Shown: positions 8,341 through 17,814, numbered from the stretch's first letter. The stretch: 64,000 bases of DNA from G963667145 sp963667145 (GCA_963667145.1 OY762943.1:1116001-1180000), one strand, 5' to 3'. Numbers and translations: made by a program. The notes: generated by a model from the letters alone, not told the origin.

Positions 8341-9690
8341 ATGAGTGGTAGCCATTTTGATACAATAGTCGCCCTTGCTACGCCTAAGGGAATGGGAGCT
8401 CTTGCAGTGATTAGAGTTTCTGGAGTGGATGCGATAAATGTTGTGGACGAGTTTTTTCGGGGGAAATCTCCTTTAAAAGATATTGCTGGTGGCAGAGTAG
8501 TTGTGGGCGAGTTTAGGAGTGCCGAAGAGTTCCTCGATGAAGTGGTGGTGAGTGTTTACAAAGCTCCACACAGCTACACTGGGGAGAATTTGGTCGAGAT
8601 TTCCATGCACGGCAGTAGCTATATCTATGGGAAAATTTTGGAATGTCTTTTGAGCAGAGTTCGTATGGCAAGCCCTGGGGAGTTCACCAAACGAGCTTTT
8701 CTGAACGGGAAAATGGATTTGACCAAAGCTGAGTCGGTGGACGATTTGATTAGGGCGAAAACCGCCAAGTCTCACCAATTGGCGACAGGTCAATATCAAG
8801 GAAAATTGTTTGAAAAAATCAAATCCAGTCTAAGTCAGCTTAGCGAGAGACGTGCGGAATTGGAGTTGGAAATCGACTTCATGGAGCAAGGTTTGGAGCA
8901 GATAGAGATGAGCGATTTTCGGCAGAAGATATTGTCGATTAAAGATTCTATGGAGGAGCTTCTATCCCGAGCGGACGACGGTTCTGTGATAAAAGACGGA
9001 TACAAGGTCGTCTTGGTGGGTGGAGCGAATGCAGGTAAATCCAGCATCTTCAACGGACTGCTTGCCACGAATAGAGCCATAGTTACGCCGATAGCAGGGA
9101 CTACTCGCGACTATTTGGAGGAGATGATTTCCATAGATGGCTATTTGGTGAGGATTTTTGATACTGCTGGGTTGCGTGAAACGGACTGCCAGATTGAGAA
9201 AGAAGGCATCAATAAATCGTTGGAACTTTTGCAAGAAGCTGATTTGATTTTGAATGTGGGTAGCCCCGAAGTTCCGTTCCAAAAATTGCCCGAGAAAGCA
9301 GATGGATTGCGTTCAAAAAAAGTTTTTAATAAGATAGATTTATTGACAAAAAGTGAGTTGGATAAATTAGGAAAGGACGATTGTCTTCTTTGTTCCACAC
9401 TGGATGCGGAAGGACTGAAGGCGATTAAAAATGAGATTACTGGGCAGTTGCAACAGATTGGTGACGATTTGGAGAGCGGGGTAATCAGTTCTGCTCGCCA
9501 GAAGAGTTGTGTCAGCAATTGCCTGCAATATTTGCAAAAGGCTTTGGAGACTATAGACGATGGTCTAGGCTACGAATTCATAGCTTTTGAGCTTGGGTTA
9601 GCCAGTGGAGCGTTGGAAGAGATGGTGGGCAAAGTGAGTAGCGATGACATCTTGCACAATATTTTTGCGAATTTTTGCATTGGGAAATAG
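8341..9690 (+). CDS. mnmE: tRNA modification GTPase MnmE
   Basis: With MnmG forms the xm5s2U modification at the wobble uridine of certain tRNAs. The N-terminal folate-binding domain begins DTIVALATPKG; the inserted G domain has the P-loop GGANAGKSS (near residue 225), DTAGLRET for switch II and NKID for guanine specificity; the C-terminus ends in the diagnostic FCIGK with its functional cysteine. Length 449 is normal. The ATG at 8341 is preferred to a TTG one codon before. Odd detail: the P-loop has alanine where NVGKS is usual. Confidence 0.96.
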   Translation: MSGSHFDTIVALATPKGMGALAVIRVSGVDAINVVDEFFRGKSPLKDIAGGRVVVGEFRSAEEFLDEVVVSVYKAPHSYTGENLVEISMHGSSYIYGKILECLLSRVRMASPGEFTKRAFLNGKMDLTKAESVDDLIRAKTAKSHQLATGQYQGKLFEKIKSSLSQLSERRAELELEIDFMEQGLEQIEMSDFRQKILSIKDSMEELLSRADDGSVIKDGYKVVLVGGANAGKSSIFNGLLATNRAIVTPIAGTTRDYLEEMISIDGYLVRIFDTAGLRETDCQIEKEGINKSLELLQEADLILNVGSPEVPFQKLPEKADGLRSKKVFNKIDLLTKSELDKLGKDDCLLCSTLDAEGLKAIKNEITGQLQQIGDDLESGVISSARQKSCVSNCLQYLQKALETIDDGLGYEFIAFELGLASGALEEMVGKVSSDDILHNIFANFCIGK

Positions 9691-9722
9691 TTATAAATTT
9701 TAATATAGATGAAGGTTAATTG

Positions 9723-11258
9723 ATGAAAAGGGAAGTTTTGGTAAACATTTGTCCTACGCGGAGCAGAGTGGCGATGATGGAGGACAATAAGATAGTTGAG
9801 TTGATAGTGGACAAGGACGAAGTGCAAACTGTGTTGGGCAATGTGTACAAGGGGATTGTGAAAGATGTGCTTCCGGGAATGGGTGCTGCATTTGTGGATA
9901 TTGGGCTAAGGCGAACAGCTTTTTTGCACTACAAGGACATAGTTGTTGGTTCTCTGGACGATGACGAAAAATCTACAACTGTGCCAGGTAAAAGGCTAAA
10001 ATATTTGGATTCGGACTCTTCCAATATTGATAAATATTTGTACCCAGGGCAAGAGATGATAGTGCAGGTTAAGCGTGCACCCGTGGGAGACAAAGGTGCT
10101 AAGGTAGTTGGCAAGCTGTCTATTCCCGGCAGATTTTTGATTCTGTTGCCTAACTCCAATAAGATAAGATTTTCCAAGAAGATAGAGGACAAAAACGTCA
10201 GAAATCAGGTGAAGAACCTTTTGGACGAAGTGCGAGAAGAGGGTTTTGGCTTCATCGTGCGGACGGAAGCTATCGGGAAAAATAAGCAGGACTACAGAAG
10301 GGAATACAACTTGCTGAAGGGTGTTTATTCGCAGATAATGAATTCCGAAGAGATGGTGGCTCCGTGCTGTCTGTATGACCAGAACAATTTGCAAAATCTC
10401 TTGATTAGGGATTTGCTCCGAAGCGACACCGATAGAATTGTGATTGACGACAAAGATTTCTTGGAAGAGCTGAAGAAGAAGCTGAAGAGGTTTGAGCCAG
10501 ATTTGGTGAAGCGACTGGAACTTTACAACGAACGAAGCACTTTGTTTGATGTGTATAACATTCAGAAAGAGATAAATGGTGCACTTGACCCGTCAGTTCA
10601 GTTGCCATCTGGTGGCAACATCATGATAGAGCAGACAGAGGCTTTGACGGTGATTGACGTTAATACTGGTAGCTTCGTGAAGGGAAACAACTACGACAAC
10701 ACCATCAAAATTATCAACAAAGAGGCGGCTAAAGAGGCTGTTCGGCAAATTCGCTTGAGAAATCTTGGGGGAATTATCATCATCGACTTCATCGACATGG
10801 TGAACAAGGAAGACCAAAATGCGGTTTTTGAATACTTGAGCAAGGAGTTGCAGAAAGACAGTAGCAAGTCTGTTTGCTATCCATTTTCCAAGCTCGGCTT
10901 GGTGGAGATTTCCCGAAAGAGGTCGAACAACAACATTTTGACTCGCACATCGTTCAGATGCCCCACTTGTCAGGGAGTTGGGAGCATCCGCAAAGAAGAC
11001 CACTTGGCGATAAATTTGCGAAGGCTGTTGCTCAAGGTTTCTTATTTCACCAAGGGCAAAGATTTGGACGTGGTGGTGCATCCCGTGCTGAAGGAGTTCA
11101 TAGACTCTTGTGACGATTTTTTTGCAACTATAGAGAATAAGGTCAACCTCATTGAAGATGTTTATATGGCTAGAGACCATTTTCGTGTTTTTTATTCTAA
11201 GACTAAAAAGGAGATTATCTTCAATGACTTACCAAGAGTTTTTGGAGTATATTTATAA
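9723..11258 (+). CDS. rng: Ribonuclease E/G family endoribonuclease
   Basis: Cytoplasmic endoribonuclease for rRNA maturation and mRNA decay. The protein of about 511 residues is RNase G-sized, lacking the long C-terminal scaffold of RNase E. N-terminal S1 domain (LGNVYKGIVKDVLPGMGAAFVDIG), catalytic core with magnesium aspartates in VIDVNTG and IIIIDFIDM, and the zinc-link motif CPTCQG near residue 420 are all visible. The ATG follows a TTG one codon upstream, with AAGG close by. The end overlaps folC by 35 bases in another frame. Confidence 0.95.
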   Translation: MKREVLVNICPTRSRVAMMEDNKIVELIVDKDEVQTVLGNVYKGIVKDVLPGMGAAFVDIGLRRTAFLHYKDIVVGSLDDDEKSTTVPGKRLKYLDSDSSNIDKYLYPGQEMIVQVKRAPVGDKGAKVVGKLSIPGRFLILLPNSNKIRFSKKIEDKNVRNQVKNLLDEVREEGFGFIVRTEAIGKNKQDYRREYNLLKGVYSQIMNSEEMVAPCCLYDQNNLQNLLIRDLLRSDTDRIVIDDKDFLEELKKKLKRFEPDLVKRLELYNERSTLFDVYNIQKEINGALDPSVQLPSGGNIMIEQTEALTVIDVNTGSFVKGNNYDNTIKIINKEAAKEAVRQIRLRNLGGIIIIDFIDMVNKEDQNAVFEYLSKELQKDSSKSVCYPFSKLGLVEISRKRSNNNILTRTSFRCPTCQGVGSIRKEDHLAINLRRLLLKVSYFTKGKDLDVVVHPVLKEFIDSCDDFFATIENKVNLIEDVYMARDHFRVFYSKTKKEIIFNDLPRVFGVYL

Positions 11259-12495
11259 GCGACACGCTGGAAATATCAAGCTGGGTCTGGAGCGAATTGA
11301 GGCGATTTTACGGGAACTTGATAATCCGCAAAGTAAACTCCGAGGTGTGCATGTAGCAGGCTCTAATGGCAAAGGTTCCACTTGTGCCATGTTGGAGGCT
11401 CTGGGCAAAACCAATTTCTATACCACTGGTTTCAACTCGTCGCCACATCTGGTGGACTACACGGAGAGATTTCGCCTGAGCGGAGACAGAGTTGATTACA
11501 AGAAAGTGATGCAACTTTATTTGCAACATCAGGACGTTTTTGAGCGGAACGAAGCCTCTTTTTTTGAGACGACCACCGCTTTGGCTTTTTTGCTTTTTGC
11601 TCAGGAGAAGATTCAATTCAATATTTTCGAGGTAGGGCTTGGAGGCAGATTGGATGGGACAAATCCTTTTATTCCCGATGTTTCTGTGATAACTTCCATC
11701 AGCTTTGACCATGTGAAATCGCTTGGAAATTCTCTGGAGAAAATAGCTTACGAGAAAGCGGGAATTATCAAAGAGGGCGTGCCTGTGGTGGTGGGCAAAG
11801 TGCCTGCTGAGGCTTTGGCAGTGATAGAAGAAGTTGCCGAGTCCAAGAACGCTCCGCTTTACCGACTGGGGAAAGAGTTTTTTGTGGACAAGGTTAGTCC
11901 GAATGCGAGAGGCACATCGTTTTTCTACTCTTTTTATGATGGCATTTCTGCCAGATACACCACGAATTTGCTTGGAGAACATCAGGCTTATAACGCCGCT
12001 TGTGCTTTGACAGCGTTCAGTTTGTTTGAGAATAAGCAAGGCAGACCGCTCAATTTCTATCAATTGCACGAGGGTCTGAACTCTGTCGATTGGCAAGGCA
12101 GAATGCAGATAGTGGCGGAAAATCCAACGATACTTTTGGATGGTGCTCACAACGAAGAGGGAATGGGGAGTTTGGTGAAGAGCCTGAAAGAGATTTATCC
12201 CGACCGCAAGATAATTTTCATCACTTCCATTTTGCGAGACAAAAACCTTGAGAAGATGTATGAGTTGATAGCTTCGTTGGCGAAGTGTATAGTTTTTTGT
12301 CAAAATTCCAGCGAGAGAGCAGCAGGCGGACCTTTGCAAGAAGAGATAATTTCCAAGCTCACGAAATCTTACTATTATGAGCATTCTGTGGCGGAAGCAC
12401 TTGATCGGGCGAAGTCTTTGGCTTGTGAAGATGAGCTGATAGTGGTGTGTGGGTCGTTGTACTGGATAGGCGAAGTGCTATCTTACCTCAGTTGA
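11224..12495 (+). CDS. folC: Folylpolyglutamate synthase / dihydrofolate synthase family
   Basis: Adds glutamate to folates (and dihydropteroate in bifunctional forms). The protein of 423 residues has the Mur ligase fold: HVAGSNGKGSTCAMLE P-loop near residue 48, SSPHLVDYTERF, FEVGLGGRLD, SITSISFDHV, and LDGAHNEEG in the C-terminal domain. I choose the ATG at 11224 because AAAGGAG is placed 9 bases upstream; a longer frame begins inside rng. It is the last gene of the rightward run and overlaps, tail to tail, the leftward gene that follows by 8 bases. Confidence 0.93.
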   Translation: MTYQEFLEYIYKRHAGNIKLGLERIEAILRELDNPQSKLRGVHVAGSNGKGSTCAMLEALGKTNFYTTGFNSSPHLVDYTERFRLSGDRVDYKKVMQLYLQHQDVFERNEASFFETTTALAFLLFAQEKIQFNIFEVGLGGRLDGTNPFIPDVSVITSISFDHVKSLGNSLEKIAYEKAGIIKEGVPVVVGKVPAEALAVIEEVAESKNAPLYRLGKEFFVDKVSPNARGTSFFYSFYDGISARYTTNLLGEHQAYNAACALTAFSLFENKQGRPLNFYQLHEGLNSVDWQGRMQIVAENPTILLDGAHNEEGMGSLVKSLKEIYPDRKIIFITSILRDKNLEKMYELIASLAKCIVFCQNSSERAAGGPLQEEIISKLTKSYYYEHSVAEALDRAKSLACEDELIVVCGSLYWIGEVLSYLS

Positions 12496-13213
12496 TTTTG
12501 GATTCGTTTCTGATTTCTTCTCGTTTTTCTTCCGATAGATTTTGCCAGCGAGTGATGAACTCGCTCACGATTTTTTTGCTGAGTTCTCCGTCTTCTTTTG
12601 TCGTGTGTCCGTCGTAGCAGACGTGCAAAAGGAATTGGTACGGATTTTCGGAGATGTGCTTTCCGATGACTTCCAACAGCTTATTACCAGTCATTTTGCT
12701 AATCATTATTTGGACGCAATCGACTTCTTTAGTGAGAGATTTCTCGTGAATTAGCATGCCTTCCACCAAGAGCTGAGAGAGGATTCGCAATCTATTTGGC
12801 AGTTGCATACTGTCCAAACATCCGATTTGCCAGCAGTGTGTGATGATGTTGTCCAAAATTTCCGTTTCGTGTTCCGTGGGATTTCCTGAGAGTATTTTCT
12901 CGATGGAGTTTGCTTCTGTGAAATGCAGGTGGAAGATGCTGAGGATTCTTTCGGAGGATCGTTGACTAATCCATTCGACGATGCTTTCTTTTTCATCGTC
13001 CATGTAATCGGCACTTGCTATCAGTCGGGAAATAACGGCACAAAAGAGCAACTTAAAGACAGTTTCCTTGTTGATAGTGATTTGGACAGAATTTGTGATG
13101 TTTTGTGGGGTTCTCGCAGGAGATTTGTAGTTGGCAATGTTTGGGAATTTGCTTAGCGGATAATCTTGCATCGTTTCCAAAGTTGAATTGTCAGGAAGGC
13201 TATTGTCAGCCAT
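12488..13213 (-). CDS. Hypothetical helical protein downstream of nadE
   Basis: About 241 residues from the ATG at 13213, just 2 bases after the nadE stop; the open frame extends upstream into nadE but that start is less likely. The protein is mostly helical and soluble with no signal peptide. Around residues 57-100 the sequence LIASADYMDDEKESIVEWI resembles the acidic, helix-rich style of TerB-like domains, but the match is too weak to name. Likely cotranscribed with nadE. It converges on folC with overlapping stop regions, leaving no room for a separate terminator. Confidence 0.7.
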   Translation of the reverse strand: MADNSLPDNSTLETMQDYPLSKFPNIANYKSPARTPQNITNSVQITINKETVFKLLFCAVISRLIASADYMDDEKESIVEWISQRSSERILSIFHLHFTEANSIEKILSGNPTEHETEILDNIITHCWQIGCLDSMQLPNRLRILSQLLVEGMLIHEKSLTKEVDCVQIMISKMTGNKLLEVIGKHISENPYQFLLHVCYDGHTTKEDGELSKKIVSEFITRWQNLSEEKREEIRNESKIN

Positions 13214-13215
13214 TT

Positions 13216-13959
13216 CTACGAGCAAGGGATAGGTGGCATACAGCGTTTGTAGTGGCTGTTGGTGTAGAGCGAGATGACTTTTGCGGTGGCTGTTTCTCCG
13301 TATTTTGCTATCAGTTCTTTTTCGGACAATTTGTTGTCGCACAGGTCGGTCAAGATTTTGTCGAGCGTCAGATAGTCCATTCCGAGTTCGCTTTCATCGG
13401 TTTGTCCGCACCACAGGTCTGCAGTCGGTGGCTTGGAGATTATTTGCTCGGGGATATTCAGCTCTTTTGCCATTTGCCAAACTTGTGTCTTGTAGATGTG
13501 TCCGATAGGCTCGAAGCTACAAGCGGAATCGCCGTAGAGCGTGCAGTAGCCGATGAGCAGTTCGCTTTTGTTCCCAGTGCCAGCCACCAGTGCGTTTGTC
13601 CGCTGGGCGTAGTCGAAGAGGGTTGCCATACGCATTCTTGCACAGAAGTTCCCTTTTTGCAGAGAAGTTGGGCTTTCGCCTGTGAAGTAGGCGTCCACCA
13701 TGGGAGTGATTTCGCGGATTTTGTGCTTGATGTCCAAAAATTCCACAACGCTCAGGGCGTCGTTTTTGCTACTGTCGCAAGAAGTTTTGTAGGGCATGAG
13801 AACGCCGAGAACATTCTCTTTGCCGAGAGCGTGGACGCAGAGAGTGGTGACCAAAGCCGAGTCGATGCCACCAGAGAGACCGATAACCACTTTTTGAAAG
13901 CCGTTACCGTGGACTTGCTCTTTGATAAATTCGCAGATTTTGTTTATTGCAGGTTTCAT
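13216..13959 (-). CDS. nadE: NH3-dependent NAD(+) synthetase
   Basis: Final step of NAD synthesis: amidation of nicotinate adenine dinucleotide using ammonia. The 247-residue protein has the PP-loop GLSGGIDSALV near residue 27, ARMRMATLFDYAQ, GTGNKSELLIGYCTLYGD, and KPPTADLWCGQTDESELG, all diagnostic. No glutaminase domain is attached, so free ammonia is the donor. It is followed closely by a hypothetical gene. nadD of the same pathway lies at 48 kb in an unrelated operon. Confidence 0.96.
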   Translation of the reverse strand: MKPAINKICEFIKEQVHGNGFQKVVIGLSGGIDSALVTTLCVHALGKENVLGVLMPYKTSCDSSKNDALSVVEFLDIKHKIREITPMVDAYFTGESPTSLQKGNFCARMRMATLFDYAQRTNALVAGTGNKSELLIGYCTLYGDSACSFEPIGHIYKTQVWQMAKELNIPEQIISKPPTADLWCGQTDESELGMDYLTLDKILTDLCDNKLSEKELIAKYGETATAKVISLYTNSHYKRCMPPIPCS

Positions 13960-13973
13960 TTTGGTTTACCTTG

Positions 13974-14813
13974 TTATTTCAGCTTGTTTGGGTTTTTACA
14001 TAATTTCTTAGATTCAGAATTGATTCTTCTTTCCAATTTTTTAATATCTTCTTCAGCTGGCAATTCTTCTGGTTTAATTCCGCGGTCTAACAAGATTTTT
14101 CTGACTCCACGATTATTGATGATGTGTTCTGCTGAAATGCTTCTTTCAGTGTCTAATCTTTTTTCTTTAGTGTTAAAAACAGTGATTTCTGTGGCAAAGT
14201 CTTTGGCTTTTATTGTGATTGTGGGTAAAAAATCAGCCAAAGCTCTTCCTTTGGGAATACCCAAGATTTCTTTCATTTGCTGGGTTGTTTTCCCGAATAA
14301 AGTTTTGTCGCCTTTGCTCCTAATCAGCCCAAAATTTTTATCATTGCCGGTTTGCTCATAGATGAGTTCCGACAATTCCTTTTCTGATAAGGTTAGTTTT
14401 TGTCTTGCTTGTAATCTTTCCCAATCGTTAATTCGCTTTTCTATTAGTTCGTACTTTCTGGTTTTGAGAGCAAAATAGTTTTGAGCAAAGGCAATTGGTT
14501 CTTTTTTGGGGTCTCCATTTTGAGCGATTAGATAGCAGGCATATCTAGTTAAAGAAACATCTTCAATTTCTCTTTCACTGCCAGAACCTAATTTAACCAT
14601 TTTGTTAACCTCAACAAAATGGTCAGAGACATTGTTGCCTGTAGCTTCACAGGAAATCTTAGCTTTGATGATTATCTTTTGAAAATTTCTCCATTCTGAA
14701 TAACCAAGAAGATGTTGCATATCCCTAGCGAACCAAAATTCAATACCGTTTTCAGTAGTTTGTGAATGGTCTTCAAAGCTATTTGAAAGTGTTTTAATTA
14801 ATTCAAATTTCAT
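13974..14813 (-). CDS. dinD: DinD-like DNA-damage-inducible protein
   Basis: 279 residues resembling E. coli DinD: an N-terminal BRO/KilA-type segment with FWFARDMQHLLGYSEWRNFQK, then SLTRYACYLIAQNGDP, FAQNYFALKTRK, and GKTTQQMKEILGIPKGRALADF. DinD belongs to the SOS response in E. coli and inhibits RecA activities in vitro; homologues are common in accessory regions. The coding sequence is AT-richer than nadE, 14 bases away, so it was probably acquired. I did not identify a LexA-type operator upstream. Family assignment is fairly sure, function only by homology. Confidence 0.85.
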   Translation of the reverse strand: MKFELIKTLSNSFEDHSQTTENGIEFWFARDMQHLLGYSEWRNFQKIIIKAKISCEATGNNVSDHFVEVNKMVKLGSGSEREIEDVSLTRYACYLIAQNGDPKKEPIAFAQNYFALKTRKYELIEKRINDWERLQARQKLTLSEKELSELIYEQTGNDKNFGLIRSKGDKTLFGKTTQQMKEILGIPKGRALADFLPTITIKAKDFATEITVFNTKEKRLDTERSISAEHIINNRGVRKILLDRGIKPEELPAEEDIKKLERRINSESKKLCKNPNKLK

Positions 14814-14825
14814 TTTTTATTTGTT

Positions 14826-15554
14826 CTATTTTTCATATTTAGTAATTATATCTTTATCATAAATACTTTTTCTGTCAACTATGCGTTTTGTGTTTTTATC
14901 TCCCGATATTAGTAGAACTTCATTTTTGTTTAGTGAATACAAAATTTCCCAATTTTCATTGTCAATATTTATGCAGTTATAAACTTTTTTATTTAAAAAT
15001 TCTAAAAAAGGGAAATTAAGTAAATATACAAAAATCATAAAAAGAATAGAAAAGAATAATCTTTCATATGACATTTTGGGAACCTTGTGTAATGAGAGAA
15101 ACATTCCAAAGATAACTATATATGAGGCAATAGAATAAAAAAATGCAAAAGATTTAATTTCTTTTAATAATTTGATGATTCTATTCAATATGTTTTCGTT
15201 TACAATTTTGGAATTTTCTATAGTTGCAAAAAAAGCATAAACAAGTAAAAGACTAAAATTTACCCATAAAACAATTTTAAAAATACTGATGAAAATATTA
15301 TTTGCAGTAAATAAATTCCCTAAAAACATTATTGTAGCCACCCCAAGTAAGAAATAGGTTATATTGTTTATTGTTTTATAAATAAATTTTTGGGAAAGAG
15401 TAAAAAGAATTTGTTCAAATTTTTTTGATAAAATTAGATTTAAAATGTTATGTTTTTTAAAAAGAAATAAGATGAAAACAATTATTAAAATAGTTGTTTG
15501 GGATTTATTTGGGATATTATTGCTTGTTAATAATGACACGAATATATTATACAT
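14826..15554 (-). CDS. AT-rich multi-pass membrane protein, unknown
   Basis: 242 residues from an ATG preceded by AGGAG at 7 bases, which decides the start over a longer frame. Four or five hydrophobic segments are seen (near residues 20-32, 62-80, 88-112, 142-158, 170-188), followed by a soluble C-terminal tail of about 50 charged residues. Composition is dominated by Ile, Phe, Leu, Asn and Lys, and the gene is far AT-richer than the flanking housekeeping genes. No family recognised. It lies between the DinD-like gene and an ATPase remnant, so it is likely part of an accessory insertion. Confidence 0.65.
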   Translation of the reverse strand: MYNIFVSLLTSNNIPNKSQTTILIIVFILFLFKKHNILNLILSKKFEQILFTLSQKFIYKTINNITYFLLGVATIMFLGNLFTANNIFISIFKIVLWVNFSLLLVYAFFATIENSKIVNENILNRIIKLLKEIKSFAFFYSIASYIVIFGMFLSLHKVPKMSYERLFFSILFMIFVYLLNFPFLEFLNKKVYNCINIDNENWEILYSLNKNEVLLISGDKNTKRIVDRKSIYDKDIITKYEK

Positions 15555-15591
15555 AATTTTCTCCTCAAACTTCTTCAGTTGGTAGTTTTTT

Positions 15592-15801
15592 CTACTTAAC
15601 CTTTCTTTCCAACAACCAATCAATCACGTTTATTTTTTGGATACCATCTATGCTTGTATTGTCAAAGTCTAATGTTAGTAAATACTTGGGGTAGTTGTCT
15701 TGGATATTTTTAAATGACGAAATTTCCCTTTTGAATGTTTTTTCGTCATTAACGGTGTAGGCAACTTGGCAATACTCTCTTTCGTTGTTTGTACAAAGCA
15801 A
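15592..15801 (-). pseudogene. C-terminal remnant of a DUF4143-type AAA ATPase
   Basis: Only about 69 codons, but they match the extreme C-terminus of the large archaeal/bacterial ATPase family carrying DUF4143: CQVAYTVNDEKTFKREI, then DNYPKYLLTLD and INVIDWLLE at the end. Full proteins are near 400 residues with an N-terminal AAA domain. Nothing upstream encodes the rest, because the DUF2130 gene ends only 30 bases away. This is best read as the tail left after a deletion. It is not expected to be functional. Confidence 0.75.
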
Positions 15802-15830
15802 TCTTTAATTTATTGACATTCAGTTTTGTT

Positions 15831-17126
15831 TTATTCATAACTTCCTTCATCTATCTTCTCGCTCTGAGCTTCCTCAAACTTCTTTTTCATTGTCTCGTTC
15901 CCGTGTGTCAACTTCTTAATTGTCAAGTCGTTAGCTTTGTTGTTGGCTAAGCGGAGATTGTTTTCTGAGGACAGAAGTGCCTCTTTGGTTTTTTGCAGAT
16001 GAGTAATCGTTTTATCAATTTCCTCAATGGCGGTTTTGAATTTCCGACTAGCTAAATCGTAATTGTTGGCGAATCCCTTTTTGAACAGCTCAATCTTCTC
16101 CTCAAAGTTCGTGATGTCGATATTTTGATTTTTTATCAGGCTCAATTCTTGCTTGTATTTCAGGGAGTTGAGTGCCGCATTCCGCAGAAGTGTGATGATG
16201 GGGATAAAGAACTGCGGACGTATCACATACATTTTGGGGAACTTGTAGGATACGTCAACGATGCCTGTGTTGTAAAACTCGTTGTCAGCTTCCAAGAGCG
16301 TGACCAAGACAGCGTATTCACAGCCTTTGTCAGTGCGGTCTTTGTGTAGTTTGGCGAAGAAATCTTCGTTCTTTTTCTTGGTGCTGGTTTGGTCGTTTTC
16401 GTTTTTCATCTCGAACATTATGGAAATGATTTCTGTGTCGTTCTCGTCGCATTCCTTGTAAATGTAATCGCCTTTTGTTCCGTGAGTTATGTCGTTGTCT
16501 TTCTCAAAATAGGCGTTACGGAAAGCAGTAGCTCGTAGCTTGTTGAACTCGATTTCGCAGTGTTGTTCCAGCGATTCTCCGAGCATCTTGGTGGATAGCT
16601 TTTGCTTGTAATCTTTCAGCCGAGCGATTTCCTCGTCTTTCAGCTTTATCGTTTCTTCCTTGGTGATTAGCGTGTTGATGTATTTCTCTTCGATAGATTT
16701 GCCGAAGAGCTCCTTTTCTGTCTCTTTGGTTTGCAAATCGCGTTTGAGCTCATCTCGCTCTTTTTCTATTGACTTAGTTGCTTCGGAGATAGCCAATTTT
16801 TTCTCGATTTCTGCACTCTCGATTTTGGATTTCATGTTGGCTAGTTCGGAATCTTTTTTCGCCAAAATTTCGGAGATGTCAGTGCTGGCTTTGGCTTTCA
16901 GCTCGGAGATTTCTTGGTCTTTTTTGCCGAGTTCCTGTTGCAGATAGATTTTGAATTGAGACCTTTTTAGCTCGATGGCACTTTCTTTTTCTTTCTCGGC
17001 TGCGGCCATTCTGTCGCCGATTTCTTTTTCAAACTGGCTGTCTCGCACCTGTTTGAGAATGTCGGCAAATCCAGTTTCATCAACTTTGAAAACTTTGTGG
17101 CAGTTAGGGCATTTGATTTCGTTCAT
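15831..17126 (-). CDS. DUF2130 domain protein with long coiled coil
   Basis: 431 residues. A short zinc-ribbon-like start (IKCPNCHKVFKV) leads into a long charged coiled coil (residues about 25-185, rich in Glu and Lys), then the DUF2130 core, containing EFNKLRATAF, GDYIYKE, ISIMFEMKNE, DRTDKGCEYAVLVTLLEAD and MYVIRPQFF, and a second coiled coil at the C-terminus. The core resembles restriction-endonuclease-like folds (acidic residue and K in FEMKNE), but no biochemical role is established. GGGAG sits 6 bases before the ATG. It is the last gene after radC. Confidence 0.85.
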   Translation of the reverse strand: MNEIKCPNCHKVFKVDETGFADILKQVRDSQFEKEIGDRMAAAEKEKESAIELKRSQFKIYLQQELGKKDQEISELKAKASTDISEILAKKDSELANMKSKIESAEIEKKLAISEATKSIEKERDELKRDLQTKETEKELFGKSIEEKYINTLITKEETIKLKDEEIARLKDYKQKLSTKMLGESLEQHCEIEFNKLRATAFRNAYFEKDNDITHGTKGDYIYKECDENDTEIISIMFEMKNENDQTSTKKKNEDFFAKLHKDRTDKGCEYAVLVTLLEADNEFYNTGIVDVSYKFPKMYVIRPQFFIPIITLLRNAALNSLKYKQELSLIKNQNIDITNFEEKIELFKKGFANNYDLASRKFKTAIEEIDKTITHLQKTKEALLSSENNLRLANNKANDLTIKKLTHGNETMKKKFEEAQSEKIDEGSYE

Positions 17127-17157
17127 ATTTTCTCCCTTTCAAAAAAAGGCGTTAAAT

Positions 17158-17814
17158 TCATAATTGCTTGTGCTCCAAAAACGAGTAGTACTCTTTTTGT
17201 CCAAAGATGATGTGGTCTAAGATTTTGATTCCCAAAATTTTGCCCGCTTCTTGCAGATTTTTGGTGATTTCGATGTCTTCGTTGGATGGTAGCAGGTTGC
17301 CAGATGGATGATTGTGAGCGATGATTACGGATGAGGCTCTGTCGGTGATGGCATCGGCGAAGATTTCGCGTGGATGTATCTGCGTTTGGCTGACTAATCC
17401 GATGGTGACGACTCTGGTGGCGATGACTTCGCCTGCTGCGTTGAGCGTCACGGAGAGGAAGTGTTCTTGTTTGCGGTTGCCGTAGTGCCACAGCAGTGGC
17501 ATGATGTCGTGCGGATGCTTGATGGTGAAGCCTTCTGGCTTGATGCGTCTGCGGAAAAATTCGCTTGCCGCCAAAATTAAGCAGGCTTTGGCAGAGGCTA
17601 TTCCTTGTATTTGCAAGATGTCGTCAGCTGTGAGTTCAAAGTTCTTGGTGTCTATGAGTTCCAACAGTTTTTGGGAAATTTTTTTCACGGGATGACCTTT
17701 TGTTCCCATGCCGATGAGTATCATTAACAGTTCCAAATCGGTTAGCGATTTTGCTCCTTTGGTTAGTAGTTTTTCTCTTGGTCGCTCTTCGGGAGGCAGT
17801 TCTTTGATTTTCAT
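17158..17814 (-). CDS. radC: RadC family JAB/MPN-domain protein
   Basis: 218 residues from the ATG that overlaps the stop of the upstream methyltransferase (ATGA) and has AGGAG upstream; a start nine codons earlier is possible. An N-terminal helix-hairpin-helix-like region (LPPEERPREKLLTKGAKSL, ILQIQGIASAKA) precedes the RadC domain with the metal motif HNHPSGNLLPSNED near residue 172. Despite the name, a DNA repair role has not held up and the function remains unknown; RadC genes are often associated with mobile regions. Confidence 0.92.
   Translation of the reverse strand: MKIKELPPEERPREKLLTKGAKSLTDLELLMILIGMGTKGHPVKKISQKLLELIDTKNFELTADDILQIQGIASAKACLILAASEFFRRRIKPEGFTIKHPHDIMPLLWHYGNRKQEHFLSVTLNAAGEVIATRVVTIGLVSQTQIHPREIFADAITDRASSVIIAHNHPSGNLLPSNEDIEITKNLQEAGKILGIKILDHIIFGQKEYYSFLEHKQL

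Noticed and set aside
7004..8365. A 453-codon open frame on the minus strand opposite the FapA-like gene
   Set aside because: Its translation is low-complexity, histidine- and leucine-rich, with no domain; the + strand frame has recognisable FapA features and a coherent operon position. It is a shadow of G/T-skewed coding sequence.
13105..14361. A 418-codon open frame on the + strand opposite nadE
   Set aside because: The minus strand carries all nadE motifs; the + translation is cysteine- and phenylalanine-rich with no family resemblance.
15554..15623. Longer start for the AT-rich membrane protein, overlapping the ATPase remnant
   Set aside because: The internal ATG has AGGAG at proper spacing and the hydrophobic N-terminus begins there; the upstream codons read from the remnant in another frame.
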